Below are positions 6,909-13,927 of a DNA stretch of 17,977 bases, in pieces; the first letter of the stretch is position 1, and the number at the start of each line of letters is the position of its first letter. The notes under the pieces were generated by a model. That model was not told the DNA's origin. It saw only the letters and a list, made by a program, of their open reading frames with translations, and ran no database searches. Position numbers and translations under genes: made by a program. The stretch spans positions 1 to 17,977 of the forward strand of contig JAPLGH010000181.1 in NCBI GenBank assembly GCA_026390285.1, read 5' to 3'. The DNA is from Caldisericota bacterium. GTDB taxonomy: Bacteria > Caldisericota > Caldisericia > Cryosericales > Cryosericaceae.

Positions 6909-7541
6909 ATGAGCAGGACTCGCATGCACAAGAACGGAACCAGCAAACTAACGCTCCTGGTCGCGGCTTTGGTCGTCATCCTCGTTGCCGTCATCGTCGT
7001 CACGGCTTTGCAGGACGTACACAAGAATACCCCTGCCACGGGGACGACGACTGACCCGGGCACGACCGCTGGGCCAAGCACGCTGGGCACCGGGTATGTG
7101 GTCCGACCCTTCAGCGCAAGCGATCTGGGTGGCCACATCATCGACAACACCTTCTTCGCAAGCCAGCGCCTCACCATGGTCAACGTCTGGGGGACCTTCT
7201 GCGGCCCCTGCATCCGGGAAATGCCCGACCTGGCACAACTTCCCGGTGAGTTTCCTTCCACTGAGTTTGCCATCCTGGGGGTCATCGCTGACACACCGGA
7301 CGCTGCAAACGAGGCAACGGCGCGCCAGCTGACGGGTTCGACGGGCGTTACCTACACAAACGTCATCCCGGACCGTTCCATCATGACGGAGATGCTGGGC
7401 GACGTCAGCGTCGTGCCGACGACCTTCTTCGTCGACCGCACCGGCAAGGTCGTGGGTGAGGTCCTGGCCGGGTCACGCAGCAAGGCCGAGTGGATGACCG
7501 TCATCCAGGGAATGCTGGCGAACCTTCCCGCAGGATCGTAG
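6909..7541 (+). CDS. TlpA-like membrane-anchored thioredoxin family protein
   Basis: The 210-residue protein starts with a basic N-terminus and one membrane helix (about 14-34). A Thr/Gly/Pro linker (40-62) follows, then an extracytoplasmic thioredoxin-fold domain. The active site is CGPC (98-101) in VNVWGTFCGPCIREMP, and the cis-proline is Pro170 in VVPTTFF. Such proteins reduce or exchange disulfides outside the membrane, often for cytochrome c or metalloprotein maturation. The start ATG at 6909 has GAGGTG four bases upstream. It leads an operon with the CXXC peptide (4 bp after its stop) and a polyferredoxin membrane protein, which suggests electrons from Fe-S clusters may reach this thioredoxin (inference). 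Confidence 0.9.
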   Translation: MSRTRMHKNGTSKLTLLVAALVVILVAVIVVTALQDVHKNTPATGTTTDPGTTAGPSTLGTGYVVRPFSASDLGGHIIDNTFFASQRLTMVNVWGTFCGPCIREMPDLAQLPGEFPSTEFAILGVIADTPDAANEATARQLTGSTGVTYTNVIPDRSIMTEMLGDVSVVPTTFFVDRTGKVVGEVLAGSRSKAEWMTVIQGMLANLPAGS

Positions 7542-7545
7542 CAGG

Positions 7546-7689
7546 ATGAGCACGCGGGTCAGGCTCCTGCGGGTCTCCTTACTGGTCCTGGCCATCCTCG
7601 GCATCGTCCTTGGTGCTATGAATGGCGAAGTCCGCACGGTACTCACCAAGGCCGTCAACGTGTGCCTTCAGTGCATCGGCATCGGGTAG
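7546..7689 (+). CDS. Small CXXC membrane peptide (CD1871A-like family)
   Basis: This is a 47-residue gene, easily missed for its length. A basic N-terminus (MSTRVRLLR) leads into one hydrophobic helix (about 10-24). The sequence GEVRTVLTKAVNVCLQCIGIG and stop follow, with Cys40 and Cys43. The ending [GE-V...VL-KA...C-x-x-C-IGIG] is what I know from the small 'CD1871A family CXXC motif-containing protein'. The gene begins 4 bp after the thioredoxin stop and ends 4 bp before the 4Fe-4S protein start, so the three are surely cotranscribed. The CXXC could relay thiols between its neighbours or bind a metal; no function is established. Confidence 0.8.
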   Translation: MSTRVRLLRVSLLVLAILGIVLGAMNGEVRTVLTKAVNVCLQCIGIG

Positions 7690-7693
7690 ACGC

Positions 7694-8548
7694 ATGAGCT
7701 CGCGAAGGACTGCGTTCCAAGATGTCACCGCCGTCCTTCAGAACTCCTGGTTTGCCGGGTTCCTGCGCGGCCACGTCTGGCGCGGTGCCAGCAAAGCCGT
7801 CTGCATCCCGGGGCTCAACTGCTACTCGTGCCCGGGCGCCTGGGGCTCGTGTCCCATCGGCTCCCTGCAGGCTGTCTTCAACCGCACAAGCAACCGCATC
7901 TCGCTGTACGTCGCCGGGCTCATCGGCCTCTTTGGCGTCGTCCTGGGGCGCATCGTGTGCGGATGGATCTGCCCGTTCGGCCTCATCCAGGAACTGCTGT
8001 ACCGCATCCGCTCGCGCAAGGTGCGTATCGGCCCGACGCCTCTGCGCTACCTCAAGTACGCGGTCCTGGCCATCCTGGTCATCATCATGCCTCTGCTGGT
8101 ACGGGATGCGTTCGGGGTGGGGGACCCATGGTTCTGCAAGCTGGTCTGCCCCGCAGGGACGCTGGAAGCTGCCCTGCCCCTGATGGCTCTGAACGCCTCG
8201 CTGCGCGGTGCCGCAGGCTGGCTGTTTGCGTGGAAGCTCACGCTGCTGGCCGTCACCGTCGCCTCGTCAGTGGTCATTTATCGCCCGTTCTGCCGCTTCG
8301 TCTGCCCGCTGGGCGCCATGTATGGACTCTTCAACCGCCTCAGCTTCGTGCAGTTGACCTTTAGAGAGGATGCGTGTACGCACTGTGGTGCGTGCGCAGC
8401 AGTCTGCAAGATGGGGGTGGACCCATCAGCAAGCGCTACGGACCCGGAGTGCATCCGCTGTGGCGACTGTGTTGCCGTCTGCCCGGTGCACGCCCTGTCG
8501 CTGGGGCTGCCTCCTGTGCAGCGTCAGCGGAGTACCATCACCGACTGA
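7694..8548 (+). CDS. NapH/YccM-like polyferredoxin membrane protein (4Fe-4S)
   Basis: The 284-residue protein has about four membrane helices (near 69-86, 119-136, 176-195, plus a short one) and many cysteines. An N-terminal CxxxxxCxxCxxxxxxC set (37, 43, 46, 53) is followed by CGWICPFG (89-96), CKLVCPAG (148-155) and CRFVCPLG (200-207). These CxxxCP elements are typical of NapH/CcoG/YccM-type proteins. The C-terminus has two ferredoxin motifs: Cys228/231/234/238, where Lys replaces the usual Pro, and Cys253/256/259/263-Pro. It likely moves electrons through the membrane toward the thioredoxin encoded two genes upstream (inference). I chose ATG 7694, just after the CXXC gene stop, because homology begins there. 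No clear Shine-Dalgarno is seen, which suggests coupling. Confidence 0.9.
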   Translation: MSSRRTAFQDVTAVLQNSWFAGFLRGHVWRGASKAVCIPGLNCYSCPGAWGSCPIGSLQAVFNRTSNRISLYVAGLIGLFGVVLGRIVCGWICPFGLIQELLYRIRSRKVRIGPTPLRYLKYAVLAILVIIMPLLVRDAFGVGDPWFCKLVCPAGTLEAALPLMALNASLRGAAGWLFAWKLTLLAVTVASSVVIYRPFCRFVCPLGAMYGLFNRLSFVQLTFREDACTHCGACAAVCKMGVDPSASATDPECIRCGDCVAVCPVHALSLGLPPVQRQRSTITD

Positions 8549-8558
8549 ACCGCCACTG

Positions 8559-9665
8559 CTATGTCTGAAGGTGCAGTCCTTCGATGGCGCGCCAGAAGCA
8601 CCGGAGGTCGTCGGGGCTGACGTCAGCCGTATGCGCGACAATCAGTCCGGTGGGCCCCATGCTCGTGTCAACCCCATGGCGACCCAGCGCTGCATGCAAT
8701 TCCTCGACGTCCACCCCAGCAGGCGGTCTCAGAGCCGTCAGCATTGCAGCCTCATGCCCGGGTGGCGCGAAGACACCAAATCCGTGGGCTGCAGCTTCTT
8801 CCCGGAACGCACGGGCAACTCCTTCGCACCGCGAAAGCCGCCCCGGCAGGCCTTCGGCATCGATACGGCGCAAAGCAGCGCGCAACGCAAAGACCAGACT
8901 TGGAGGCACCTCGGCACCTGTTGGGGAGGACCATCGGGCCAGTTCGATGTAGAGTGGCATGGCAGCATCACGCCGCACCCTGCGCATGCTCAGGCGAGTG
9001 CTCACGGCCGCCAGCACGAGTCCTGAACAGCCTCCCAGCGTCGAGGCGCTGTCCGTGAACACCAAGTCGGCATGCCAATCATCCATGCGCTGCTGCATGC
9101 AGCCGGTTGCCCACGTCCCATCGACGACCAGCAGCGTCTCCGGAGCGACCTCGCGGATGACCGCGGCGTAGTCGTCGATCGGAGCGATGATACCACTGTC
9201 CGCATCGACCTGGGACACGACAACGGTCGATGGCCGCGTTTCAAGCAGACGAGTGCGCAGGGCCTGCAGGTCGACACTGCCTGCTTCCTGGGCCCGGAGC
9301 ATGTCGACGACACGGCCGCGGCGCGACACGACGTAAGCAATATGCTCCCCTTGTGGCCCGTGTCCGAGGACCAGAACGACGGCACCCGGAGGCGACGCCG
9401 CGACGACCGCGACCTCGATGCCCAGAGATGCTGCTCCGGGGACGACAACGATGCCGGCCTGCTCGGTCCCGAAGAGAGACTTGAGTCCATTCCGGCACTC
9501 GGCATCTGCACGCTCCACGTCGCTCCAGCTCTCGAACGTCGTGGCGGATGCCCGCAGGATGTCCTCGGCCGTGCTTGCACGTCCGGGTGCCAGCATGACG
9601 CGTCGGCCCTGCAATGGCTGCTCTTCATAGACTCCCGCTGCCACCGCCTGATGCTCGTCACTCAT
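8559..9665 (-). CDS. Class V aminotransferase-like protein lacking the catalytic PLP lysine
   Basis: The 368-residue protein has the full length and plan of the alanine-glyoxylate/serine-pyruvate aminotransferase family. Seen are LAPGR near the start, a central VVDGTWATG with Asp182 (the residue expected to pair with the PLP pyridine nitrogen), MPLYIELARW, and PPSLVFALRAALRRI-EGL. The lysine motif, normally SGSQK-LGGPPGL, reads DSASTLGGCSGL: Ser208 (codon TCG) stands where Lys should be. The whole protein has only one lysine, Lys62, far from the site. The usual internal aldimine is therefore impossible, and a pseudoenzyme or a different chemistry is likely. ATG at 9665 has GGGGAGG six bases upstream. 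It ends 10 bp from the convergent 4Fe-4S gene. Confidence 0.82.
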   Translation of the reverse strand: MSDEHQAVAAGVYEEQPLQGRRVMLAPGRASTAEDILRASATTFESWSDVERADAECRNGLKSLFGTEQAGIVVVPGAASLGIEVAVVAASPPGAVVLVLGHGPQGEHIAYVVSRRGRVVDMLRAQEAGSVDLQALRTRLLETRPSTVVVSQVDADSGIIAPIDDYAAVIREVAPETLLVVDGTWATGCMQQRMDDWHADLVFTDSASTLGGCSGLVLAAVSTRLSMRRVRRDAAMPLYIELARWSSPTGAEVPPSLVFALRAALRRIDAEGLPGRLSRCEGVARAFREEAAAHGFGVFAPPGHEAAMLTALRPPAGVDVEELHAALGRHGVDTSMGPTGLIVAHTADVSPDDLRCFWRAIEGLHLQT

Positions 9666-9700
9666 TGCCAGCCTCCCCTTCTCACGGCGCTACCGGCATC

Positions 9701-9718
9701 CCGTAGCTGTAACTACGG
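9701..9718. promoter_or_regulatory. Hairpin CCGTAG-N6-CTACGG upstream of the aminotransferase-like gene
   Basis: A perfect 6-bp inverted repeat lies 36 bases upstream of the aminotransferase-like start codon, probably within its 5' leader. It may be an RNA hairpin or an operator; nothing further can be said. Confidence 0.3.
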
Positions 9719-9794
9719 TGCCCGACAATTGCTCTTCGGCGCTTCACAACGACAGCATGAACAAGCCGGCCGCATCTCGATACACCCACCAATT

Positions 9795-9822
9795 ATCATA
9801 CACGCGAACTGCACGACGGCAA
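9795..9822 (-). promoter_or_regulatory. Candidate promoter for the aminotransferase-like gene
   Basis: On the minus strand, TTGCCG (9822-9817), a 16-base spacer and TATGAT (9800-9795) precede the gene, giving a leader of about 120 bases. It is divergent from the promoter of the flavodoxin cluster. Confidence 0.35.
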
Positions 9823-9848
9823 CACGCTGGCTGGGCCGGGAGGATTCC

Positions 9849-9876
9849 TTGCGCGCGGTCGGCGCGGCTCTATAAT
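9849..9876 (+). promoter_or_regulatory. Candidate promoter for the flavodoxin / FMN-binding cluster
   Basis: TTGCGC (9849-9854), a 16-base spacer and a perfect TATAAT (9871-9876) lie 58 bases upstream of the first flavodoxin start. The -10 box is strong and the -35 box weak. Confidence 0.5.
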
Positions 9877-9934
9877 GATCCAAGAAGCGCCGTACTCGAG
9901 AGGAACTCCACACCATCGAGCACAAGGGGGTTTC

Positions 9935-10447
9935 GTGGATACGCTGATCGTCTACTACAGCAGAAGTGGATCGACGAGAACCGTGGCAGCGGCATTGGCT
10001 CGTGGCGTCGGGGGGACCCTGCGCGAGCTGGTCGACGCAAACGCCCGGACAAATCTGTTCACAGCCGTCATCGCTGCACTGTTCCGAAGGTCCGCGCGCC
10101 TTGTCAGCCCGGACTACGACGTTGCGGCCTACGAGACCGTCGTGGTCATGACCCCTGTCTGGGCCGGGAATCCCACCCCGGCAGCCAACACGTTCCTGCG
10201 GACGGTCAACCTGACTGGCAAGAAGGTCCTGATCGTGGCACTCGGCGAGAGCGGCGAGAACCTTGCCACCTCGAGCCGGCTCGAGAAGATGGCTCGCGAC
10301 CGCGGGGGACAGGTAATCGGCGTCCATCACATCCATGGCCTCAACTCCTCGGGCAAGGCGGGCCCTTCAGCAACAGCCGAGGAACTGCAGAACGAGGGGG
10401 GACACCTGGCCGACCTTCTTCGAGAGCCCCAGGATCAGGAGAATTGA
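9935..10447 (+). CDS. Flavodoxin family protein (A)
   Basis: The 170-residue protein has a flavodoxin fold: TLIVYYSRSGSTRTVA at the N-terminus is the FMN phosphate-binding loop, and VVVMTPVWAGNPTPAANTFL is the isoalloxazine-contacting region. It is a soluble cytoplasmic electron carrier of the HemG/WrbA-like group. The start is GTG at 9935 with AAGGGGG four to five bases upstream. An ATG at 9875 would add 20 residues without homology and without a ribosome site. The next gene starts 2 bp after its stop. A second flavodoxin lies three genes on, and the two share layout (Y-S/T-x-x-GSTR, PDY...YE-VV-MTP-W-G-PTP). The partners are probably the two FMN-binding membrane proteins in between. Confidence 0.88.
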   Translation: MDTLIVYYSRSGSTRTVAAALARGVGGTLRELVDANARTNLFTAVIAALFRRSARLVSPDYDVAAYETVVVMTPVWAGNPTPAANTFLRTVNLTGKKVLIVALGESGENLATSSRLEKMARDRGGQVIGVHHIHGLNSSGKAGPSATAEELQNEGGHLADLLREPQDQEN

Positions 10448-10449
10448 CC

Positions 10450-10839
10450 ATGCGTCGACACGCTCCGCTGCTGCGGACACTGGCGGTCATCGTGGCGGTT
10501 GCTTTTGTCCTGTTCTGGGTGGTGGCATTGTACGGTGGTACCTTGAACCGGACAGCGGCGCGCGTCGTATTGTCACCGCTCAACCTCACGAACGTTGCGG
10601 ACGGGGTCTACGAAGGCAGTGCCAGGATCCTGCACGTGGCTCCAAAGCTGCACGTGACGGTCGCCGCGAGAAGGATCACCAATATCAGGTTCGTGACTCT
10701 CGTCGCCGGCGACGTCACTGGACTGGCGGCACGAGCCATCAAGGCTCAGTCCCTGGGCGTCGACGCCATCTCGGGGGCAACTGTCAGCACGAAGGCTGTC
10801 CTCAAGGCCATCGACAACGCACTCGCCGCTCGCCCCTAG
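10450..10839 (+). CDS. Membrane-anchored FMN-binding domain protein (A), predicted flavinylated
   Basis: The 129-residue protein has a basic N-terminus and one membrane helix (about 10-28), then a single FMN-binding domain (NqrC/RnfG C-terminal type) that should face outward. GVYEGSARI (52-60) opens the domain. DAISGAT (105-111) matches the DxxSGAT acceptor motif, predicting FMN bound covalently through a phosphoester to Thr111, made by an ApbE transferase that is not in this window. KAVLKAIDNAL closes the domain. The start ATG lies 2 bp after the flavodoxin stop. Known roles of the family are membrane and extracytoplasmic electron transfer. A near relative follows directly, so this is a tandem duplicate. 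Confidence 0.88.
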   Translation: MRRHAPLLRTLAVIVAVAFVLFWVVALYGGTLNRTAARVVLSPLNLTNVADGVYEGSARILHVAPKLHVTVAARRITNIRFVTLVAGDVTGLAARAIKAQSLGVDAISGATVSTKAVLKAIDNALAARP

Positions 10840-10841
10840 AT

Positions 10842-11249
10842 ATGCCGATTACAATGCGTCGACACCATCGGCTGCTGCGGACACTCTTGATCCTGGTCGG
10901 CGTGCTGGTGGTATGCTCCCTGGTTTCGCAAGTCACCTACGGACGATGGCTCCGGCGAACCGCCGACGCCCTGGTTCTGACGTCGCCAATGATATCGTAC
11001 CGGTATCCCGGTGTCTACGAGGGCAGTGCGCGGGTCGGGCACGTCGCAGCGAAGGTCCGCGTGACGGTGAGCGCGACGGGCGTTGCGGCGGTCGAACTGC
11101 TTGAACGGCCGTTTGGGAACATGGACCTGCTAGTCGACCGGATTGTCAAAGCGCGCGGCGTGCCGGTGGACGTCGTCACTGGAGCCACGGTTAGCAGCAA
11201 GGCCGTGATGAAAGCCATCGACGACGCCCTTATGAAGCAGCACCCGTGA
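10842..11249 (+). CDS. Membrane-anchored FMN-binding domain protein (B), predicted flavinylated
   Basis: The 135-residue paralogue of the preceding gene shares its start (MRRH--LLRTL, residues 5-15 here), one membrane helix (about 13-30), GVYEGSARV and the terminal SKAVMKAIDDAL. The acceptor motif is DVVTGAT (110-116), predicting flavin on Thr116. ATG 10842 is the nearest start after the upstream stop. ATG 10854 aligns with the start of protein A and may be the real one; neither has a clear ribosome site, so translation is likely coupled. The two paralogues differ strongly in the middle, so the duplication is old. The second flavodoxin follows 8 bp downstream. Confidence 0.87.
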   Translation: MPITMRRHHRLLRTLLILVGVLVVCSLVSQVTYGRWLRRTADALVLTSPMISYRYPGVYEGSARVGHVAAKVRVTVSATGVAAVELLERPFGNMDLLVDRIVKARGVPVDVVTGATVSSKAVMKAIDDALMKQHP

Positions 11250-11257
11250 CGTGAGCA

Positions 11258-11806
11258 GTGAACCTGCTCATCGTCTACTACACCGGCGAAGGGTCGACCA
11301 GGCAGATCGCCCGGGGACTGGCACAGGCGACTGGGGGCACCGTGCGGGAACTGGTGGATAGCCGCAGGATGGAGAACGGTGGCATGTTCCGCACCGTACT
11401 CGCCACACTGCTGGGCCTGGAGACGACGCTGGTAGACCCCGACTACACCGTCGAACCGTATGAGCAGGTCGTGATCATGACGCCGATCTGGATTGGGCGT
11501 CCAACACCCGCTGTCATGACGTTCATCAGCAATGCACACCTCAGGGACAAGAAAACCTTTGTCGTCGCGGTCGGCGGGACCGCGGCCAACTCAGGGGCTA
11601 TCGCCAGGCTGGAGAAGCGGCTGACAGCCCGTGGAGCCTTCGTCGTTGGGCATGGTGAAGCACTGGGGTACATCCCGGACCCAAAAGCAGTCCGCCCATC
11701 GGACGAGGAACTCGCTGCTGAGGGAATTCTGCTCGCACAGACCGTCCGGCAGGCGTTCGAGCCACAGTCCCGATCGCAGGCCACGTCTGCTGGCACCCCA
11801 GCATAA
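11258..11806 (+). CDS. Flavodoxin family protein (B)
   Basis: The 182-residue protein resembles flavodoxin A. It has NLLIVYYTGEGSTRQIA with the phosphate loop, VDPDYTVEPYEQVVIMTPIWIGRPTPAVMTF, and an Ala/Thr/Ser-rich tail of about 15 residues that A lacks. The GTG start lies 8 bp after the stop of FMN-binding protein B; the ribosome site is weak. It ends the four-gene run A-B-B'-A', whose mirrored order suggests two matched carrier/acceptor pairs. Soluble and cytoplasmic by sequence. Redox partners and physiological role are unknown. Confidence 0.87.
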   Translation: MNLLIVYYTGEGSTRQIARGLAQATGGTVRELVDSRRMENGGMFRTVLATLLGLETTLVDPDYTVEPYEQVVIMTPIWIGRPTPAVMTFISNAHLRDKKTFVVAVGGTAANSGAIARLEKRLTARGAFVVGHGEALGYIPDPKAVRPSDEELAAEGILLAQTVRQAFEPQSRSQATSAGTPA

Positions 11807-11811
11807 CAAGA

Positions 11812-11838
11812 AGGCCGGCAGCTATACACTGCCGGCCT
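11812..11838 (-). terminator. Intrinsic terminator between convergent flavodoxin and decarboxylase operons
   Basis: AGGCCGGCAG (11812-11821) and CTGCCGGCCT (11829-11838) form a perfect 10-bp GC-rich stem with a 7-base loop, 5 bases after the flavodoxin stop and 22 bases after the decarboxylase beta stop on the other strand. On the minus strand it is followed by TCTTGTT, so it best serves the decarboxylase operon; it may work in both directions. Confidence 0.65.
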
Positions 11839-11860
11839 GGTCACTGAGAAGCCGTTCTCC

Positions 11861-13002
11861 CTAGTGATGCAGCAGGCTGATCATGATCCCCGCAGCAACG
11901 GCAGTACCAATAACGCCGGCGACGTTGGGACCCATCGCATGCATGAGGAGGAAGTTGGCAGGGTTGTCCTGTTGCCCGACCTTCTGGCTGACGCGCGCGG
12001 CCATGGGAACGGCCGACACGCCGGCTGAACCGATGAGCGGGTTGATCTTGTGTCCGGACAGCACCCACATGAGGTCACCCAGCAGCATGCCCCCCGCGGT
12101 GCTGAACCCGAAGGCGACCACGCCCAGTCCGATGATGTAGAGCGTCTTGAGGTTCAGGAACGACTCCGCGTTCATGGACGCACCCACGGCGACCGAAAGG
12201 AAGATCGTGCATATATTGATCAGCTCGTTGGCCGCTGTATTACTGAGGCGCTCCACGACGCCACTCTCACGCAGCAGGTTGCCCAGCATGAGCATGCCCA
12301 CGAGCGGACCGACCGGCGGCAGCAGGATGGCGATGACGAACGTGGTGACGATGGGAAACAGGATACGCTCAAGCTTGCCCACCGGACGCAGCTGCTCCAT
12401 GACCGTGCTGCGCATCTCGTGGGTGGACAGCAGTCGCATGATGGGCGGCTGGATCAGCGGCACGAGGGACATGTACGTGTAGGCAGCGACCGCGATGGGA
12501 CCCAGCAGTTCCGGGGCAAGCTTCGTGGCGGTATAGATAGCCGTCGGCCCGTCCGCTCCTCCGATGATGCCGATGGCACCCGCCTGACCAATGGTGAAGT
12601 TCAGCAGTTTGGCGATGACCATGGCAACAAAGACACCAAATTGTGCAGCCGCGCCCAGCAGCAGCGATACGGGGTTGGCCAGCAGCGGGCCGAAGTCCGT
12701 CATGGCGCCGATCCCCAGGAAAATGAGCGGGGGCAGGATCTCGGACTTGACCAGAAAATAGAAAAAGTCGAGCAGGGCCGTCGGCTTGACGCTGCCGGTC
12801 AGATCACGAACGTAGTCGGGGTTGATACTGAAGAAGGCGCCCTTGGCCGCCGGGATGTTGGCGAGAAAACAGCCAAACGCAATCGGCAGCAGCAGGATCG
12901 GCTCGAAATCCTTGGCGATCGCCAGGTACATGAGCCCCACGTGAAGTTGTAGATGCCGGAGAAGCTCTTGAAGCCCCTGATCGCACTCAGAATGACACTC
13001 AT
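11861..13002 (-). pseudogene. Na+-translocating decarboxylase beta subunit (OadB/GcdB/MmdB), frame broken near the 5' end
   Basis: The main frame (359 codons from 12940) encodes the conserved beta subunit: YLAIAKDFEPILLLPIAFG, GIIGGADGPTAIYTA with the ion-coupling Asp, and a C-terminal AGVSAVPMAARV...MHAMGPNVAGVIG. The subunit drives Na+ export from biotin-bound CO2. The family N-terminus, MSVILSAIRGFKSFSGIYNFTWG, is also present, but in another frame from ATG 13002. That ATG has GGAG seven bases upstream and lies 4 bp after the stop of the biotin-carrier gene. Between TWG and GLMYLAI one frame is lost, and some 8-11 residues usual in the first membrane helix are missing. Either the gene is damaged, the assembly collapsed, or a start at GTG 12940 (no ribosome site) gives a shortened protein. 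The rest is intact, so any break is recent. Confidence 0.8.
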
Positions 13003-13006
13003 GGCT

Positions 13007-13792
13007 CTACTCCATCCTCAAGAGGGGCTCACCCGTCTTGACGGACTGGTTGGCCTCGACATGAACCTCGCCGACCACGCAGTCACGCGGGGCAAGGATC
13101 TCATTTTCCATCTTCATGGCTTCGATGATCAGCAGCGCGTCGCCCCGGTTGAACGCCTTGCCAGGCGTGGCAAACACCTTGAGGATCTTGCCGGGCAACG
13201 GGGACTTCATGACATTGGACGCCTCAGTTGTGCGAGCAGAAGGCGCAGGACGAGGAACGGCAGGTGGAGCTGGAGGTGCAACCACGGGACGCTGAGAAAC
13301 AGGAGGGCCAATTACAGGGGTCTGTGCAGCAGGCACGGGAGCTGCCGCGACCTGACCCAGAGACCGTACCACGGGCCGTGCGACGGCTGTCTGCTCGACC
13401 CCTACTTCAAACGTCTTACCGTTGACCGTGATTCTGAAGGCGCGCGCTTGCGCGGTCGCCGTCCTAAGGCCATCTCCGTTCCAGCCAGCACTGCGGGCAC
13501 CATTTGTCCCCATCGGACCAAGGTCCACCATGGCTGGCATCGCCGATGGCTGGCAGGAGTCATCACCTGTTCGGGACGCGCTCTGAAGCATCGGGAGCTC
13601 GGAGGCAGGCTCATCCCCGGCGGCGACGTCGAACTGGCCGTCTGCATCGTCAACGGGGACAACCTCACCCCGGGACCCACGGCTAAAGAACTTCAATCCG
13701 TAGCAGATAAACATGAGAAACGCCAAGACGGCAAACACCACCAGCATGTCCACCAGGGACAACCAGAGGCTCGAAGCAACAGTATCCGGCAT
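13007..13792 (-). CDS. OadG/GcdD-like membrane anchor fused to biotin carboxyl carrier domain
   Basis: The 261-residue protein has an N-terminal membrane helix (about 8-30, LWLSLVDMLVVFAVLAFLMFICYGLKFF), as in the small gamma/delta subunits of Na+-pumping decarboxylases. A long linker, including an Ala/Pro-rich part, precedes the C-terminal biotinyl domain with EAMKMEN; Lys227, 34 residues from the end, is the biotin site. The protein would carry CO2 from a carboxyltransferase (not in this window) to the beta subunit encoded just downstream. Three ATGs are close together; I chose 13792 because AAGGAG is 9 bases upstream of it, while the first ATG abuts that site. Oxaloacetate, glutaconyl-CoA or methylmalonyl-CoA as substrate cannot be told apart here. 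Confidence 0.88.
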   Translation of the reverse strand: MPDTVASSLWLSLVDMLVVFAVLAFLMFICYGLKFFSRGSRGEVVPVDDADGQFDVAAGDEPASELPMLQSASRTGDDSCQPSAMPAMVDLGPMGTNGARSAGWNGDGLRTATAQARAFRITVNGKTFEVGVEQTAVARPVVRSLGQVAAAPVPAAQTPVIGPPVSQRPVVAPPAPPAVPRPAPSARTTEASNVMKSPLPGKILKVFATPGKAFNRGDALLIIEAMKMENEILAPRDCVVGEVHVEANQSVKTGEPLLRME

Positions 13793-13900
13793 CGCCATCA
13801 TCTCCTTTTCGCTGATTCGATGCGCCCGGCTGGAAGGAGTCTGACTTAGCCCGATGCCCAGACAAACCATCTCGACATCAACTCCAATTACTCCCAGTTT

Positions 13901-13927
13901 ATTATATCAAATACAGAAATGAATCAA
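13901..13927 (-). promoter_or_regulatory. Promoter for the decarboxylase operon
   Basis: On the minus strand, TTGATT (13927-13922), a 15-base spacer and TATAAT (13906-13901) occur in AT-rich DNA. TGA directly before TATAAT gives an extended -10 element, which can offset the short spacer. The leader before ATG 13792 would be about 100 bases. Confidence 0.55.

Noticed and set aside
9718..9934. In-frame 5' extension of FMN-binding protein A (from 9718) and of flavodoxin A (from 9875)
   Set aside because: The extensions have no homology; true starts with membrane helix or FMN loop directly after them, and stop/start spacing of 2 bp or a Shine-Dalgarno site, are clear.
6065..11838. Shared ACTGCCGGC core in the palindrome at 6065 and the terminator at 11812-11838
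   Set aside because: The match is short, GC-rich and in different structural contexts, so chance is the simplest explanation.
12050..13849. Long plus-strand frames (300 and 298 codons) opposite the decarboxylase genes
   Set aside because: Both oppose conserved genes with clear motifs and themselves show only His/Arg/Gln-rich shadow sequence.
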